From contig CAJUTU010000001.1 of the NCBI GenBank assembly GCA_910589385.1, positions 186,001-250,000 of the forward strand: a stretch of DNA of 64,000 bases. Reading direction: 5' to 3'. The notes under the pieces are model-generated. The model had not been told where the DNA came from. It ran no database searches and saw nothing but the letters and a program-made list of their open reading frames with translations. Positions within the stretch are counted from its first letter, which is position 1, and the number at the start of each line of letters is the position of its first letter. The stretch comes from an uncultured Lachnospiraceae bacterium. Its GTDB lineage: Bacteria > Bacillota > Clostridia > Lachnospirales > Lachnospiraceae. Of the stretch, positions 36,201 through 44,395 are shown piece after piece. Made by a program: the position numbers and the translations under genes.

Positions 36201-36332
36201 AAGCTCAGGATCCGGCCTTTCACTTTCAAAAAATTCATGTGTAAAATGTTCCAGCGCAGACATATTCTTTATGATATCAAACATCCTTCGCTGACGGCCT
36301 GCTAAATAGAAATGAATATGACAATGATACAT
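33189..36332 (-). CDS. Hybrid sensor histidine kinase/response regulator with PAS domains
   Basis: A 1047-residue cytoplasmic hybrid kinase with no membrane segments. Order: an N-terminal degenerate receiver-like domain (about 1-125, ADVILADLEG, VLILSDK-like), PAS domains (about 130-245, 255-375 and a weaker one to 510), a dimerisation helix with His545 in SNMSHDIRTPMNAIVG, an ATPase domain (NQVLLNLLSNSVKY near 640), then two receivers (ALVVDDDFNTC near 780; ILLAEDNELNQ near 930, with LILMDVQMPVLDGYGA). No output domain is present, so it signals by phosphorelay. AGGAGG precedes the start, 39 bases after queA. The signal is unknown. Confidence 0.92.
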   Translation of the reverse strand: MYHCHIHFYLAGRQRRMFDIIKNMSALEHFTHEFFESERPDPELVSRADVILADLEGMDAEEALRILVSDKRKETELILLADKGQIPLLADHLPEIKDIWTTPMSEEELGFRFLRLQQACKREKDSWQTSHFLESAINNNPNLIWYKDKYGIHEKVNDSFCKTVNKTKQQVEGRGHAYIWDVEYEDPVCIESDHQVMANRRTCISEETIQTGDGPRLLTTYKSPLYNLDGSVMGTVGIAIDITKERAYEQEIIRKNQTLETIFTTMDCGIMCHSIDGSRILSVNRAALQILGYTSQEELESEGFHMIASAVVEEDKEKLKDCITQLKKEGDTISAEYRVQHKDGEIRHVMGNIKLLKENGELFYQRFLLDWTDQKLQEKKKERRQEELIRALSIDYNFVCFYDLDTGNGKTLRADDSSQMFETVFSKGLSYEESMEFYIKDFVYEEDKEMLRQASSWKNLEKELAEKSLYHVNYRVSAGDDMKYYQMKVVCAGAWEEDHGIVLGFRSVDEEIRNEMEQKSQLEDALLQANRANKAKSIFLSNMSHDIRTPMNAIVGFTALALTHMDQKEQVEGYLKKIMTSGNHLLSLINDVLDMSRIESGKMHLEEKPCSLPEILHGLRNIVQADIHAKQLELYIDTVDILDEDIYCDKLRLNQVLLNLLSNSVKYTGAGGIISMRVKEKTGAPVGFADYEFYIKDTGIGMSEEFVAHIFEPFEREKNTTLSGIQGTGLGMAITKNIVDMMNGSIEVRSEQGVGTEFCVSFRFRLNSEIREPRELPQLKNCRALVVDDDFNTCDSVSYMLQQIGMRAEWTLSGKEAVLRTRQAVMRNDNYCVYIIDWMLPDLNGIEVTRRIRKETGENVPIIVLTAYDWADVEDEAKEAGVTAFCSKPLFLSELRSCLYSIVNAGETGAEHLEKRKPGSYTGRILLAEDNELNQEIAEAILEDVGFEIEIAGNGQIATDMLKQSEPGYYQLILMDVQMPVLDGYGATKKIRKLEDPKLASIPILAMTANAFEEDRQQAMKCGMNGHISKPIDVEKLLEALEEILEI

Positions 36333-36371
36333 CCTTGCATCCTCCTATGCCCTTCTAAAACTATTATACAA

Positions 36372-37394
36372 CTAAACTACAAGCATCGCATCCCCGAATG
36401 AAAAAAATCTGTACCGTTCCTCTACCGCTTCTTCATAAGCTTCCATCACAGGTTCACGTCCTGCAAGTGCAGACACAAGCATAATTAAAGTAGACTCCGG
36501 TAAATGGAAGTTCGTGATCAAGCCATCCAGCAGCTTAAAGCGATATCCTGGATAAATAAAAATATCTGTCCAGCCGCTTCCGGCCTTTATATGGCCATCC
36601 TCATCCGCAGCCGACTCAATCGTCCGGCAGCTCGTAGTACCAACACAGATAATGCGTCCCGTTTCCTTTGCACGGTTGATCTTCTCTGCCGCATCCTCAT
36701 GAATCTGGTAAAATTCTGAATGCATATGATGTTCTGTTATCTCATCCACTTTCACCGGGCGGAAAGTCCCAAGCCCTACATGGAGTGTAACCCTTGCAAT
36801 ATCGATTCCTTTTTCTTCTATCTCCTGTAGAAGTTCCGGGGTGAAATGCAGCCCGGCAGTGGGCGCCGCCGCCGAACCGTCATGAGCTGCATATACTGTA
36901 TTGTACCTGTCTTTCTCTTTTAACTGGTGGGTAATATAAGGCGGCAGGGGCATCTGTCCCAGACGGTCCAATATTTCCTCGAAAATACCGTCATAAGAAA
37001 ACCGAATCAGACGGTTCCCCTCCTCCACGATTTCTAAAACCTCTCCTACAAGGATTCCGTCCCCAAAGCTGATCTTCGTCCCGGGCTTTGCCTTTTTTCC
37101 CGGCTTTACAAGCGTCTCCCAGATATTATTTTCTTTCCGTTTCAGCAATAAGATTTCAATTTTTGCATCTGTTCCCACCTTAGAGCCTATCAGACGTGCC
37201 GGGATTACTTTTGTATCATTCACCACCAGACAGTCCCCAGCTTTGAGATAATCAACAATCTCCTTAAATACATGATGGGAAACAGCCCCAGACTGCTTGT
37301 CAAGTACAAGCAGCCTGGAGCTGGACCGATCCTCAAGGGGATCTTGCGCAATCAATTCCTCCGGCAATTCATAATAAAAATCCTGTCGTTTCAT
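36372..37394 (-). CDS. queA: S-adenosylmethionine:tRNA ribosyltransferase-isomerase
   Basis: A 340-residue QueA that adds the ribosyl part of SAM to preQ1 in tRNA, making epoxyqueuosine. Seen: FYYELPEELIAQDPLEDRSS, CLVVNDTKVIPARL, APTAGLHFTPELL, HVGLGTFRPV, GTTSCRTIES and FHLPESTLIMLVSAL. The start overlaps the RDD gene stop by four bases (ATGA). No tgt gene is visible in the window, although it commonly follows queA. Confidence 0.97.
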   Translation of the reverse strand: MKRQDFYYELPEELIAQDPLEDRSSSRLLVLDKQSGAVSHHVFKEIVDYLKAGDCLVVNDTKVIPARLIGSKVGTDAKIEILLLKRKENNIWETLVKPGKKAKPGTKISFGDGILVGEVLEIVEEGNRLIRFSYDGIFEEILDRLGQMPLPPYITHQLKEKDRYNTVYAAHDGSAAAPTAGLHFTPELLQEIEEKGIDIARVTLHVGLGTFRPVKVDEITEHHMHSEFYQIHEDAAEKINRAKETGRIICVGTTSCRTIESAADEDGHIKAGSGWTDIFIYPGYRFKLLDGLITNFHLPESTLIMLVSALAGREPVMEAYEEAVEERYRFFSFGDAMLVV

Positions 37395-38311
37395 GATCTA
37401 TTAAAATCCTCTTTTTCTTCTATTCCTGAATATGATTTTTCTTCCTTATCCGAATTTTGCGTTTTCTCCTCAAACGCAGGCGCTTCTACAGGACGCAGGT
37501 TCTGCTCCTTCGGAGGAACCATACGGTAAGGTCCGTCCTGCTGTCCTGGATATACGGATGATTCACCTGTTCTCACTGGCCGGGCCGGAATATCTGTCCC
37601 TGCCGGCGGTATCGGCCTAAATCCTGGCTGGCCGGGCATCCCCGCTCCCATTGGCGGCATCGGCCTGGCCCCTGGCTGGCCGGGCATCCCTGTCCCCATA
37701 GGAGGCATCGGCCTGGCCCCCGGCTGGCCGGGCATCCCTGTCCCCATAGGAGGCATCGGCCTAGGCCCTGTCTGGCTGGACATCCCTGCTCCCATTGGCG
37801 GTACCGGCGGATGATACATAGGATATGGCTTAACCTTTTTTGCATAAACCACACGGGTATCACACAGCATATCGTGGATCCCACGCTTTTCCTTATCCAA
37901 ACCTGCCATGAGATATCCGATGCACATCGGCAGGCTGCATAGAAACCTTCCCACAGTCTCCCGGTACACTACAGTCAGAAAGTCCAGTTCCGTACTTCCA
38001 TCTGCATTGACCACCCTGAGGTTCATAGCTTTCTTTCCGATCGTCGTTCCTGTATAGCGGGTACACAGGATAAAATATAAGACCTGCCCCAGATACAGCA
38101 CAATATCTTTCAAAGTATAATGAAATAAAATATTTCCCCCCAGCACAGTCCCACGCACGGCAGACATGATACCAGACATCATCAGCCTGACGATCAGGAG
38201 CATCACGAACACGATCACACTGTCCAGAAAATAAGCCGCCAGCCGTACCCAGAACCCGGCATACGCAATATCACCACATACAAAATTGCGATTATTGTAA
38301 TTGTTCTGCAT
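37391..38311 (-). CDS. RDD family membrane protein with Pro/Gly/Met tandem repeats
   Basis: A 306-residue protein. Residues about 20-160 form an RDD domain with three or so membrane helices (AGFWVRLAAYFLDSVIVFVM, with the family Arg and Asp residues; TRYTGTTIGKKAMNLRVVN). From about residue 170 a low-complexity part holds four copies of a 16-residue unit, PPMGTGMPGQPGARPM, followed by a charged tail rich in Glu, Lys and Ser. The RDD family's function is unclear, with proposed Na+/H+ transport for some. It overlaps sppA by 20 bases and queA by four, so the three are cotranscribed. Confidence 0.85.
   Translation of the reverse strand: MQNNYNNRNFVCGDIAYAGFWVRLAAYFLDSVIVFVMLLIVRLMMSGIMSAVRGTVLGGNILFHYTLKDIVLYLGQVLYFILCTRYTGTTIGKKAMNLRVVNADGSTELDFLTVVYRETVGRFLCSLPMCIGYLMAGLDKEKRGIHDMLCDTRVVYAKKVKPYPMYHPPVPPMGAGMSSQTGPRPMPPMGTGMPGQPGARPMPPMGTGMPGQPGARPMPPMGAGMPGQPGFRPIPPAGTDIPARPVRTGESSVYPGQQDGPYRMVPPKEQNLRPVEAPAFEEKTQNSDKEEKSYSGIEEKEDFNRS
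37612..37803 (-). repeat. 48-bp tandem repeat in the RDD gene (four copies)
   Basis: The 48-bp unit encodes PPMGxGMPGQPGxRPM. The two central copies encode identical residues and differ by only one base; the outer ones diverge. The unit length keeps the frame, so copy number could vary between strains without disrupting the protein. Confidence 0.8.
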
Positions 38312-39278
38312 AATACATTGGCACCCCGCTTTCCATAGATGCTGCGGTTTCCTGAAGGATCTGCGCTTCTGATTTCGGAATCATCCCCTTCACTTCTGCA
38401 AACAACGACGCAAGTACATTCTCTTCTAACGCAGGCTCATAAAAATCATAGACCTCCAATTCACTGCTCATAATGCCCTGCATATTTTCATAGGTTTCAA
38501 TCTCATCGATCAGTCCATTATCCAATGCCTGCAAAGCCGTATAAGTACGGCCGTCCGCCAGTTTTTTCACATCCTCTTCTGACATCCCGCGTCCTTCTGC
38601 AACCATCTTAACAAATTTTTCATAATATTCATCTACCTGGCCCTGATAAACCGCAATCTGCTCGTCGGTCAGCTGGCTGCTGTCCTTCATTGGCCCGCTT
38701 GTAATACTGACATAGCGGATCCCAAGCTTTTCGTAAAGCCCTGTCATATCATAGCCGGACATGATCACACCGATGGATCCGGTGGTGGTATTCGCATTTG
38801 CAAAGATACGGTCTGACGGCATAGAAACCATATATCCCCCAGAAGCCGCATAATGCGCCATGTATGTCCAGATTGGATTGCCTGTATTTTCCTTATACTC
38901 TTTCAGCTTGTCATATAGTTCTTCCGACTCATATACCGCGCCTCCCGGTGAATCAATATACAACAAGATTCCTTTATTATAGGAATCATACATCAGCTGA
39001 TCGAGATACTCCATCGTCGTTGTATGCTGATATCCTTCCGCCACCTCAAATATACCTGTGGCTGTCTGTTCTTGAATGGTCCCCACCACATTTACGATTG
39101 CAATATAATCATAATTCGGCGTATCATATCCGTAGCTTCCATAGCTGCCTGCCAGAGCCTCTGCCATGGCTTCCTGAAGCATATTCTGGGATATGGTGTT
39201 GGTCAGCACACTGGATACACCCACTGCAATAAATAATACCGCCGCCACGATCAGGCCGCCTATCTGTTTCTTCTTCAT
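38292..39278 (-). CDS. sppA: Signal peptide peptidase SppA (family S49)
   Basis: A 328-residue membrane-anchored serine protease that clears cleaved signal peptides. An N-terminal anchor (QIGGLIVAAVLFIAVGVSSV) is followed by DYIAIVNVVGTIQ, the substrate-loop YIDSPGGAVYES, and the nucleophile Ser in YAASGGYMVSMPSDRIFA followed by TTTGSIGV. It is the short, single-domain form seen in Gram-positive bacteria. It is first in the sppA-RDD-queA unit, with a good ribosome site. Confidence 0.92.
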   Translation of the reverse strand: MKKKQIGGLIVAAVLFIAVGVSSVLTNTISQNMLQEAMAEALAGSYGSYGYDTPNYDYIAIVNVVGTIQEQTATGIFEVAEGYQHTTTMEYLDQLMYDSYNKGILLYIDSPGGAVYESEELYDKLKEYKENTGNPIWTYMAHYAASGGYMVSMPSDRIFANANTTTGSIGVIMSGYDMTGLYEKLGIRYVSITSGPMKDSSQLTDEQIAVYQGQVDEYYEKFVKMVAEGRGMSEEDVKKLADGRTYTALQALDNGLIDEIETYENMQGIMSSELEVYDFYEPALEENVLASLFAEVKGMIPKSEAQILQETAASMESGVPMYYAEQLQ

Positions 39279-39387
39279 ACGTACCTCCTTGGCTTCTTTG
39301 AGCGCGTTCTTTCAAAATGTCATGTCAGATTTTAGAACACCCTCCTCTTTCTTCCCGTCCGCAGCGGCTATAACAAGCTGCGGCATT

Positions 39388-41805
39388 TTACTTGCGAAGT
39401 TCAATTCCCATGCCTTCCAGCGCTTTCAGTATCCGATCCATCGCCTCCGCCACTTCTGCATCCTCCAGCGTCTTGTCCTTCGCACGAAATACAGTGGAAT
39501 ATGCCACCGACTTAAATCCCTCTTTAATCTGCACACCCTCATACAGGTCAAACAATGCGTAGCTTTCCAGATATTTTCCGCCCTTCGCAGCAATCACCTC
39601 TTCAATCTGTCCTGCCAGGATATGTTTTGGCACAACCATGCTGATATCTCTGGAAACCGCCGGATATTTTGCTATTCCATAATATTTCCTGTCAAATGTA
39701 GCATACCCCATAATCTCCGGCATGTCAATCACTGCTATATATGCCCGTTCCCCGATTCCATACGAATCTGCTACTTCCGGATGGATTTCTCCAAGATACC
39801 CGACGGTCTTTCCGTCATAAATAATATTGGCCTGGCGTCCGGGATGAAGATAAGGTCTTCCGGCATTCGGATCGTAGGTTTCTTTGTCTTTCATCCCAAT
39901 CTTCTCAAAAAACTCTTCTACCACGCCTTTCATGCTGAAGAAATCCCCTTTCCCATACATTCCAAGGGTGAACTGCATCCGTTCCTCCGGCAGGTCTGTC
40001 AGCGGAAGGTTCTTCGGAAGATAAATATTTCCAAGTTCGTACAGGCGTACATCCTTATTTCTTCTATTATAATTGGCCGCTAAAGAAGTCAGCATCCCGT
40101 TCAGGGAAGTAGTCCGCATGATACTGTAGTCTTCCCCTAACGGGTTCATGATCTCCACGGTCCGGCGAAGAGGGGAATCTGCCGGCAAAAGCAGTTTGTC
40201 AAATACCTTCGGGCTTTCAAAAGAATAGCACATCCCCTGACTGAAGCCGCAGAACTCTGCAATATCTCTTGCCACCTGCTCGATCCGCAGCTTGAACGTC
40301 AGTTTCCCGGTCGTTGCTTCTCCATTCGGCAGCGTTGTCGGGATATTATCATATCCATAAAATCTCGCCACTTCCTCTGCAATATCCGCAAGCCGGAATA
40401 AATCCTGACGGAAAGTCGGTGCGATGATCTCCTTTGCCTCTTCATCGTATTCCAAATCAATCTTTTTCAGATATCCCAGCATCTCTTCCTCAGAGATATC
40501 CGTTCCAAGCATGGCATTGATCTTCTGTGCGTCAAATGGAACACGGACGGGTTCTTTCTTTTTTCCATATACATCTACGGTTCCGCCGACGACTTCTCCG
40601 GCCCCCATCTCCTCCACAAGCTGGCACGCCCTGTCTATTGCTGCCTTTGCATTGTTCGGGTCAAGCCCTTTTTCAAACTTGCCTGATGCATCTGTACGCA
40701 GACCCACACGCTTGCTGGATTTTCGGATATTCACACCGTCAAAACAAGCCGCCTCAAAAAGCATGGTCTTCACATCATCTGTGATCATGGAATTCTCGCC
40801 ACCCATGATTCCTGCAATACCGATGGCTTTCTCTCCGTCGCAGATCATCAGCACATCCTTGTCCATCTGCCGCTCCTGCCCGTCCAGTGTGGTAAATTTG
40901 TCACCGTCCTTGGCATTCTTCACCACGATATGATGTCCTGCAATGGTATCCAGATCATAAGCATGCATCGGCTGTCCATATTCTTCCATCACATAGTTAG
41001 TGATATCCACCAGATTATTGATCGGGCGGATCCCCACCGAAGCCAGCCTTCTCTGCATCCATTCCGGCGACGGCCCGATCTTGATATTCTTCACCACTCT
41101 TGCACAATATCTTGGGCAAAGCTCAGTATTTTCCACCGTAACCTTCACATAATCATTGACATCCTCGTCATTTCCCGTCTCCGTAACTACCGGTGGAACG
41201 AATTTCTTATTAAATGTGGCAGCAGCCTCCCTTGCGATCCCGATCACGCTAAAACAATCCACCCGGTTCGATGTCACCTCATACTCAAAAACCACGTCAT
41301 CCAGTCCCAAAGCCTTCACCGCACTTGCTCCGATTTCAGCATCCTCCTGGAAAATGTAGATTCCATTTTCCGGCGACTCTGGATACATATCCTTATTGGA
41401 ACCAAGTTCTTCAATAGAGCACATCATGCCGTTGCTGGCCACCCCGCGGAGTTTCCCTTTTTTTATTTTAACCCCGCCCGGAGTCTTCGAGCCGTCATGT
41501 CCTCCTGCCACCCGTCCTCCGTCCAGGACTACAGGAACCTTTGCTCCTTCAAATACATTTTGCGCCCCTGTTACGATCTGGATGGACTCGGTCCCGATAT
41601 TCACCTGGCATACGACCAGCTTATCCGCATCGGGATGTCCCTCGATCTTGTCAATCTGTCCGATCACAATTTTATCCAAATCTGCATCCAGTTCCACATA
41701 TCCTTCCACTTTTGTGCCGGACAATGTCATCGCATCCGTATATTCCTGCGCAGTCACATCCAGCTCCGGGACATACGCTTTTACCCATGATAATGAAGTA
41801 TTCAA
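39388..41805 (-). CDS. pheT: Phenylalanyl-tRNA synthetase beta subunit
   Basis: An 805-residue beta chain of the alpha2-beta2 synthetase. Domains in order: N-terminal tRNA-binding OB domain (about 40-150, IVIGQIDKIEGHPDADKLVV), B3/B4 editing domain (about 210-370), B5 (about 400-475), catalytic-like core (about 490-680) and the C-terminal anticodon-binding FDX-ACB domain (about 710-805, AKYPAVSRDISMVVP). It follows pheS by 43 bases and is controlled with it by the T-box upstream. Confidence 0.97.
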   Translation of the reverse strand: MNTSLSWVKAYVPELDVTAQEYTDAMTLSGTKVEGYVELDADLDKIVIGQIDKIEGHPDADKLVVCQVNIGTESIQIVTGAQNVFEGAKVPVVLDGGRVAGGHDGSKTPGGVKIKKGKLRGVASNGMMCSIEELGSNKDMYPESPENGIYIFQEDAEIGASAVKALGLDDVVFEYEVTSNRVDCFSVIGIAREAAATFNKKFVPPVVTETGNDEDVNDYVKVTVENTELCPRYCARVVKNIKIGPSPEWMQRRLASVGIRPINNLVDITNYVMEEYGQPMHAYDLDTIAGHHIVVKNAKDGDKFTTLDGQERQMDKDVLMICDGEKAIGIAGIMGGENSMITDDVKTMLFEAACFDGVNIRKSSKRVGLRTDASGKFEKGLDPNNAKAAIDRACQLVEEMGAGEVVGGTVDVYGKKKEPVRVPFDAQKINAMLGTDISEEEMLGYLKKIDLEYDEEAKEIIAPTFRQDLFRLADIAEEVARFYGYDNIPTTLPNGEATTGKLTFKLRIEQVARDIAEFCGFSQGMCYSFESPKVFDKLLLPADSPLRRTVEIMNPLGEDYSIMRTTSLNGMLTSLAANYNRRNKDVRLYELGNIYLPKNLPLTDLPEERMQFTLGMYGKGDFFSMKGVVEEFFEKIGMKDKETYDPNAGRPYLHPGRQANIIYDGKTVGYLGEIHPEVADSYGIGERAYIAVIDMPEIMGYATFDRKYYGIAKYPAVSRDISMVVPKHILAGQIEEVIAAKGGKYLESYALFDLYEGVQIKEGFKSVAYSTVFRAKDKTLEDAEVAEAMDRILKALEGMGIELRK

Positions 41806-41848
41806 TGTCTCTTCCTCACTTTCTATAATTCAATCGGCCTCACTCCGT

Positions 41849-42868
41849 CTAAAACTGTTTTAAGAAGCGGATATCATTCTCATATAAAAGCCGCATATCG
41901 TCAATCTCATATTTTAACAACGCAATCCGTTCCAGCCCCACGCCAAATGCAAATCCGCCGTATTCCTCCGGATCGATCCCGCACATTTCCAGCACATGAG
42001 GATGTACCATGCCGCAGCCTAGAATTTCAATCCAGCCGGAGCCTTTACAGAACCGGCATCCTTTTCCTCCGCATTTGAAACAGCTTACATCCACTTCTGC
42101 ACTTGGCTCTGTGAACGGGAAATGATGGGGACGGAATTTCGTCTTTGTCTCCTGCCCGAACAGTTCTTTTGCAAATACCTCCAAAGTCCCTTTCAGATCG
42201 GCAAAGGATATATTCTTGTCAATGACCAGTCCTTCAATCTGATGGAAAGACGGAGAATGGGTGGCATCCACTTCGTCAGAACGGAATACCCTTCCCGGTG
42301 CGATCATACGGATCGGAAGCTTTCCCTGTTCCATGACACGTGCCTGTACAGGTGAAGTCTGGGTACGCAGCACGATATCTTTATTAATATAGAACGTATC
42401 CTGCTCATCCTTCGCCGGATGGTCTGCAGGGATGTTCAACTTTTCAAAATTGTACAGGTCATATTCTACTTCCGGACCTTCCACCACTTCATAGCCCATC
42501 CCTACAAAAATACGCTCCACTTCCTCTAAAGCGATTGTGTTAGGGTGTCTGTGGCCTGCCTGGTTCTTTTTTGACGGCAATGTCACATCAATGACCTCTG
42601 CCTTTAACTTCTCCTCCCGGATGGCTTTTTCCATCTTCTTCTTTGTCTCTTCCATGATCGCTTCAATGGCAGCCCTTGTCTCGTTCACAAGCTGTCCCAC
42701 TTTCGGCCGTTCCTCCGGCGCTACATCTTTCATGCCTTTGAGTACTGCAGTCAGTTCTCCCTTTTTTCCAAGGAATCGGACACGTACATCATTGAGCTTT
42801 TCCGGCATATCCGATGCCTGGATCTGCTCGATCGCCTCCTTTTTGATCTGTTCCAATTTTTCTTTCAT
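41849..42868 (-). CDS. pheS: Phenylalanyl-tRNA synthetase alpha subunit
   Basis: A 339-residue alpha chain. An N-terminal coiled coil (about 1-85) is followed by the class II core: HRHPNTIALEEVERIFVGMG (motif 1 region), TSPVQARVMEQGKLPIRMIA (motif 2), and GFAFGVGLERIALLKYEIDD (motif 3). The cluster CFKCGGKGCRFCKGSG is a Cys-rich insertion seen in many Firmicutes. The start at 42868 has AAGGAG upstream and fits the family; the frame runs on 17 codons without a site. Confidence 0.97.
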   Translation of the reverse strand: MKEKLEQIKKEAIEQIQASDMPEKLNDVRVRFLGKKGELTAVLKGMKDVAPEERPKVGQLVNETRAAIEAIMEETKKKMEKAIREEKLKAEVIDVTLPSKKNQAGHRHPNTIALEEVERIFVGMGYEVVEGPEVEYDLYNFEKLNIPADHPAKDEQDTFYINKDIVLRTQTSPVQARVMEQGKLPIRMIAPGRVFRSDEVDATHSPSFHQIEGLVIDKNISFADLKGTLEVFAKELFGQETKTKFRPHHFPFTEPSAEVDVSCFKCGGKGCRFCKGSGWIEILGCGMVHPHVLEMCGIDPEEYGGFAFGVGLERIALLKYEIDDMRLLYENDIRFLKQF

Positions 42869-42980
42869 TCCAAATTTCTCCTTCCTCTCATAATCACTGC
42901 CCGTTGGGTATGGGTACAAATCAAATCCCGTCCTCCAGATTTTTTACTCTTATAGAAATTTCAAAAAATTTCCATAGAAC

Positions 42981-43366
42981 AAAAAAACTCCATCCCCAGC
43001 AAGGGACGAAGTCAATATCCGCGGTACCACCCTGATTCCCACAGCAGTCTATACTATGGGCACTCTGATCATATGTGTAACGTACAACATACGGCATTCT
43101 CTACTTCCCTGGATCGAACAATCATTGCTTTCTGTATATACAGATATTACAGATTAAAACATGGGTTCAAGAACACAGCTAACGTGGGAATTTCGATCGT
43201 CATCTGAACTAAAGAGAACTTCCAGCCGATGATTCTCTCTCTCTGATAGAAAATGAGTCTCTACTTTACACGGTCATTGCTTTTTCCTATTCATTTACTA
43301 CAAAACTCCGTAAGACAAGCCTCAGAGCATAGCCTAAAAATGCAAATTCTCTTGCATCCAAGGCAC
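42981..43366 (-). promoter_or_regulatory. Phenylalanine T-box riboswitch leader of pheST
   Basis: The minus-strand leader holds the T-box core AGGGTGGTACCGCGG (near 43020-43034), which pairs with the uncharged tRNA acceptor end, followed by a terminator hairpin (42988-43012) and a T7 run (42981-42987). Stem I features lie upstream: AGTAGAGA, CAGAGAGAGAG, GGCTGGAAG. A TTC triplet (43188-43190) lies where the specifier is expected, after GAAA, matching Phe. Uncharged tRNA-Phe should favour read-through. Confidence 0.9.
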
Positions 43367-43372
43367 TTTTTT

Positions 43373-43400
43373 ATTTTAACATACACTTATCGAATGTCAA
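43373..43400 (-). promoter_or_regulatory. pheST promoter
   Basis: Minus-strand TTGACA (43395-43400, perfect) and TAAAAT (43373-43378) with 16-base spacing, giving a transcript start near 43366 at the head of the T-box. Confidence 0.7.
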
Positions 43401-43582
43401 GAGGTATTTTTTCATTGTACTTTCCAGCAAAATAACAGTACTCCGTACACTGTGAGTACTTTCAAGATTGGAAAGAAGTAACGCCGCATTGTGCAATATT
43501 ACTAAAAAGACTCCCAAAATTTCTATTTATAATGGCCGTATTTTGAAATTGTTGAAAGAACTTTCTAGCAAGAATCAATCTA

Positions 43583-43610
43583 TTGAAAACATTTTCTCCG
43601 GTGTTATACT
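43583..43610 (+). promoter_or_regulatory. Promoter of the sialic acid operon
   Basis: TTGAAA (43583-43588) and TATACT (43605-43610) lie 16 bases apart on the plus strand. GGTGT and ACACC arms (43600-43604 and 43613-43617) flank the -10 box and could be an operator, perhaps for the RpiR-type regulator in the operon. Confidence 0.5.
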
Positions 43611-43678
43611 GGACACCAGAAACCAAAAACACAGCTCGAAAGAGCAAAGACAGCAGGCATTCTAGAAAGGAGTAAACT

Positions 43679-44365
43679 ATGAGGGAATGTGTGGAACGAC
43701 TAAAGGGGAAGCTGGTAGTATCCTGCCAGGCACTGCCCCATGAACCGCTGCATTCTTCCTTTATCATGGGAAGAATGGCGCTTGCGGCCAAAGAAGGAGG
43801 CGCAATGGGTATCCGTGCCAATACCAAAGAGGATATCCGTGAAATCCAGTCACAAGCCGGCCTCCCGATCATCGGGATTGTAAAAAGGGACTATGAGGAC
43901 AGCATCGTCTATATCACTCCCACGATGAAAGAGATTGATGAGCTGATGGAGGTAAAGCCGGAAATCATTGCCGTCGATGCAACCGGCAGCTTACGGCCAG
44001 GCAATCTTACACTGGATGCATTCTTTGAGCAGATCAAAGAAAAATATCCCCAGCAGCTTCTAATGGCAGACTGTTCTACCATAAAAGAAGCCGTCCATGC
44101 CGATGAGCTTGGATTCGATTTCATCGGAACTACCATGGTAGGATATACAAAGCAGAGCAAAGGGGATCGGATCGAGGCCAATGATTTCGAGATCATAAGG
44201 GAGATCATCGCCCGCGTAGAGCACAAAGTCATTGCAGAAGGAAACATTGATACCCCCCAAAAAGCAAAAAGGGTGATCGAACTTGGAGCTTACTGCGTGG
44301 TAGTGGGTTCCGCTATCACGAGGCCGCAGCTCATCACCAAGGCTTTTGCAGAAAAATTAATCTAA
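43679..44365 (+). CDS. nanE: N-acetylmannosamine-6-phosphate 2-epimerase
   Basis: A 228-residue (beta/alpha)8 enzyme that converts ManNAc-6-phosphate to GlcNAc-6-phosphate. Seen: LVVSCQALPHEPLHSSFIMG, GAMGIRANTKEDIREI, PIIGIVKRDY with the catalytic Lys, LLMADCSTIKEA, DFIGTTMVGYT and IAEGNIDTPQKAKRVIELGA. AAAGGAG precedes the start. It is the first gene of the seven-gene sialic acid operon and acts after NanA and NanK. Confidence 0.95.
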   Translation: MRECVERLKGKLVVSCQALPHEPLHSSFIMGRMALAAKEGGAMGIRANTKEDIREIQSQAGLPIIGIVKRDYEDSIVYITPTMKEIDELMEVKPEIIAVDATGSLRPGNLTLDAFFEQIKEKYPQQLLMADCSTIKEAVHADELGFDFIGTTMVGYTKQSKGDRIEANDFEIIREIIARVEHKVIAEGNIDTPQKAKRVIELGAYCVVVGSAITRPQLITKAFAEKLI

Positions 44366-44395
44366 CCCTTACACAAAAAAGAAAAGGAGAAAAAC

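Noticed and set aside
39365..39388. GC-rich hairpin CCGCAGC/GCTGCGG at the end of pheT as terminator
   Set aside because: No T-run follows on the minus strand and the stem lies at the stop codon; too weak to call.
40930..41790. 286-codon plus-strand frame opposite pheT
   Set aside because: Shadow of the pheT coding sequence, composition unlike a protein.
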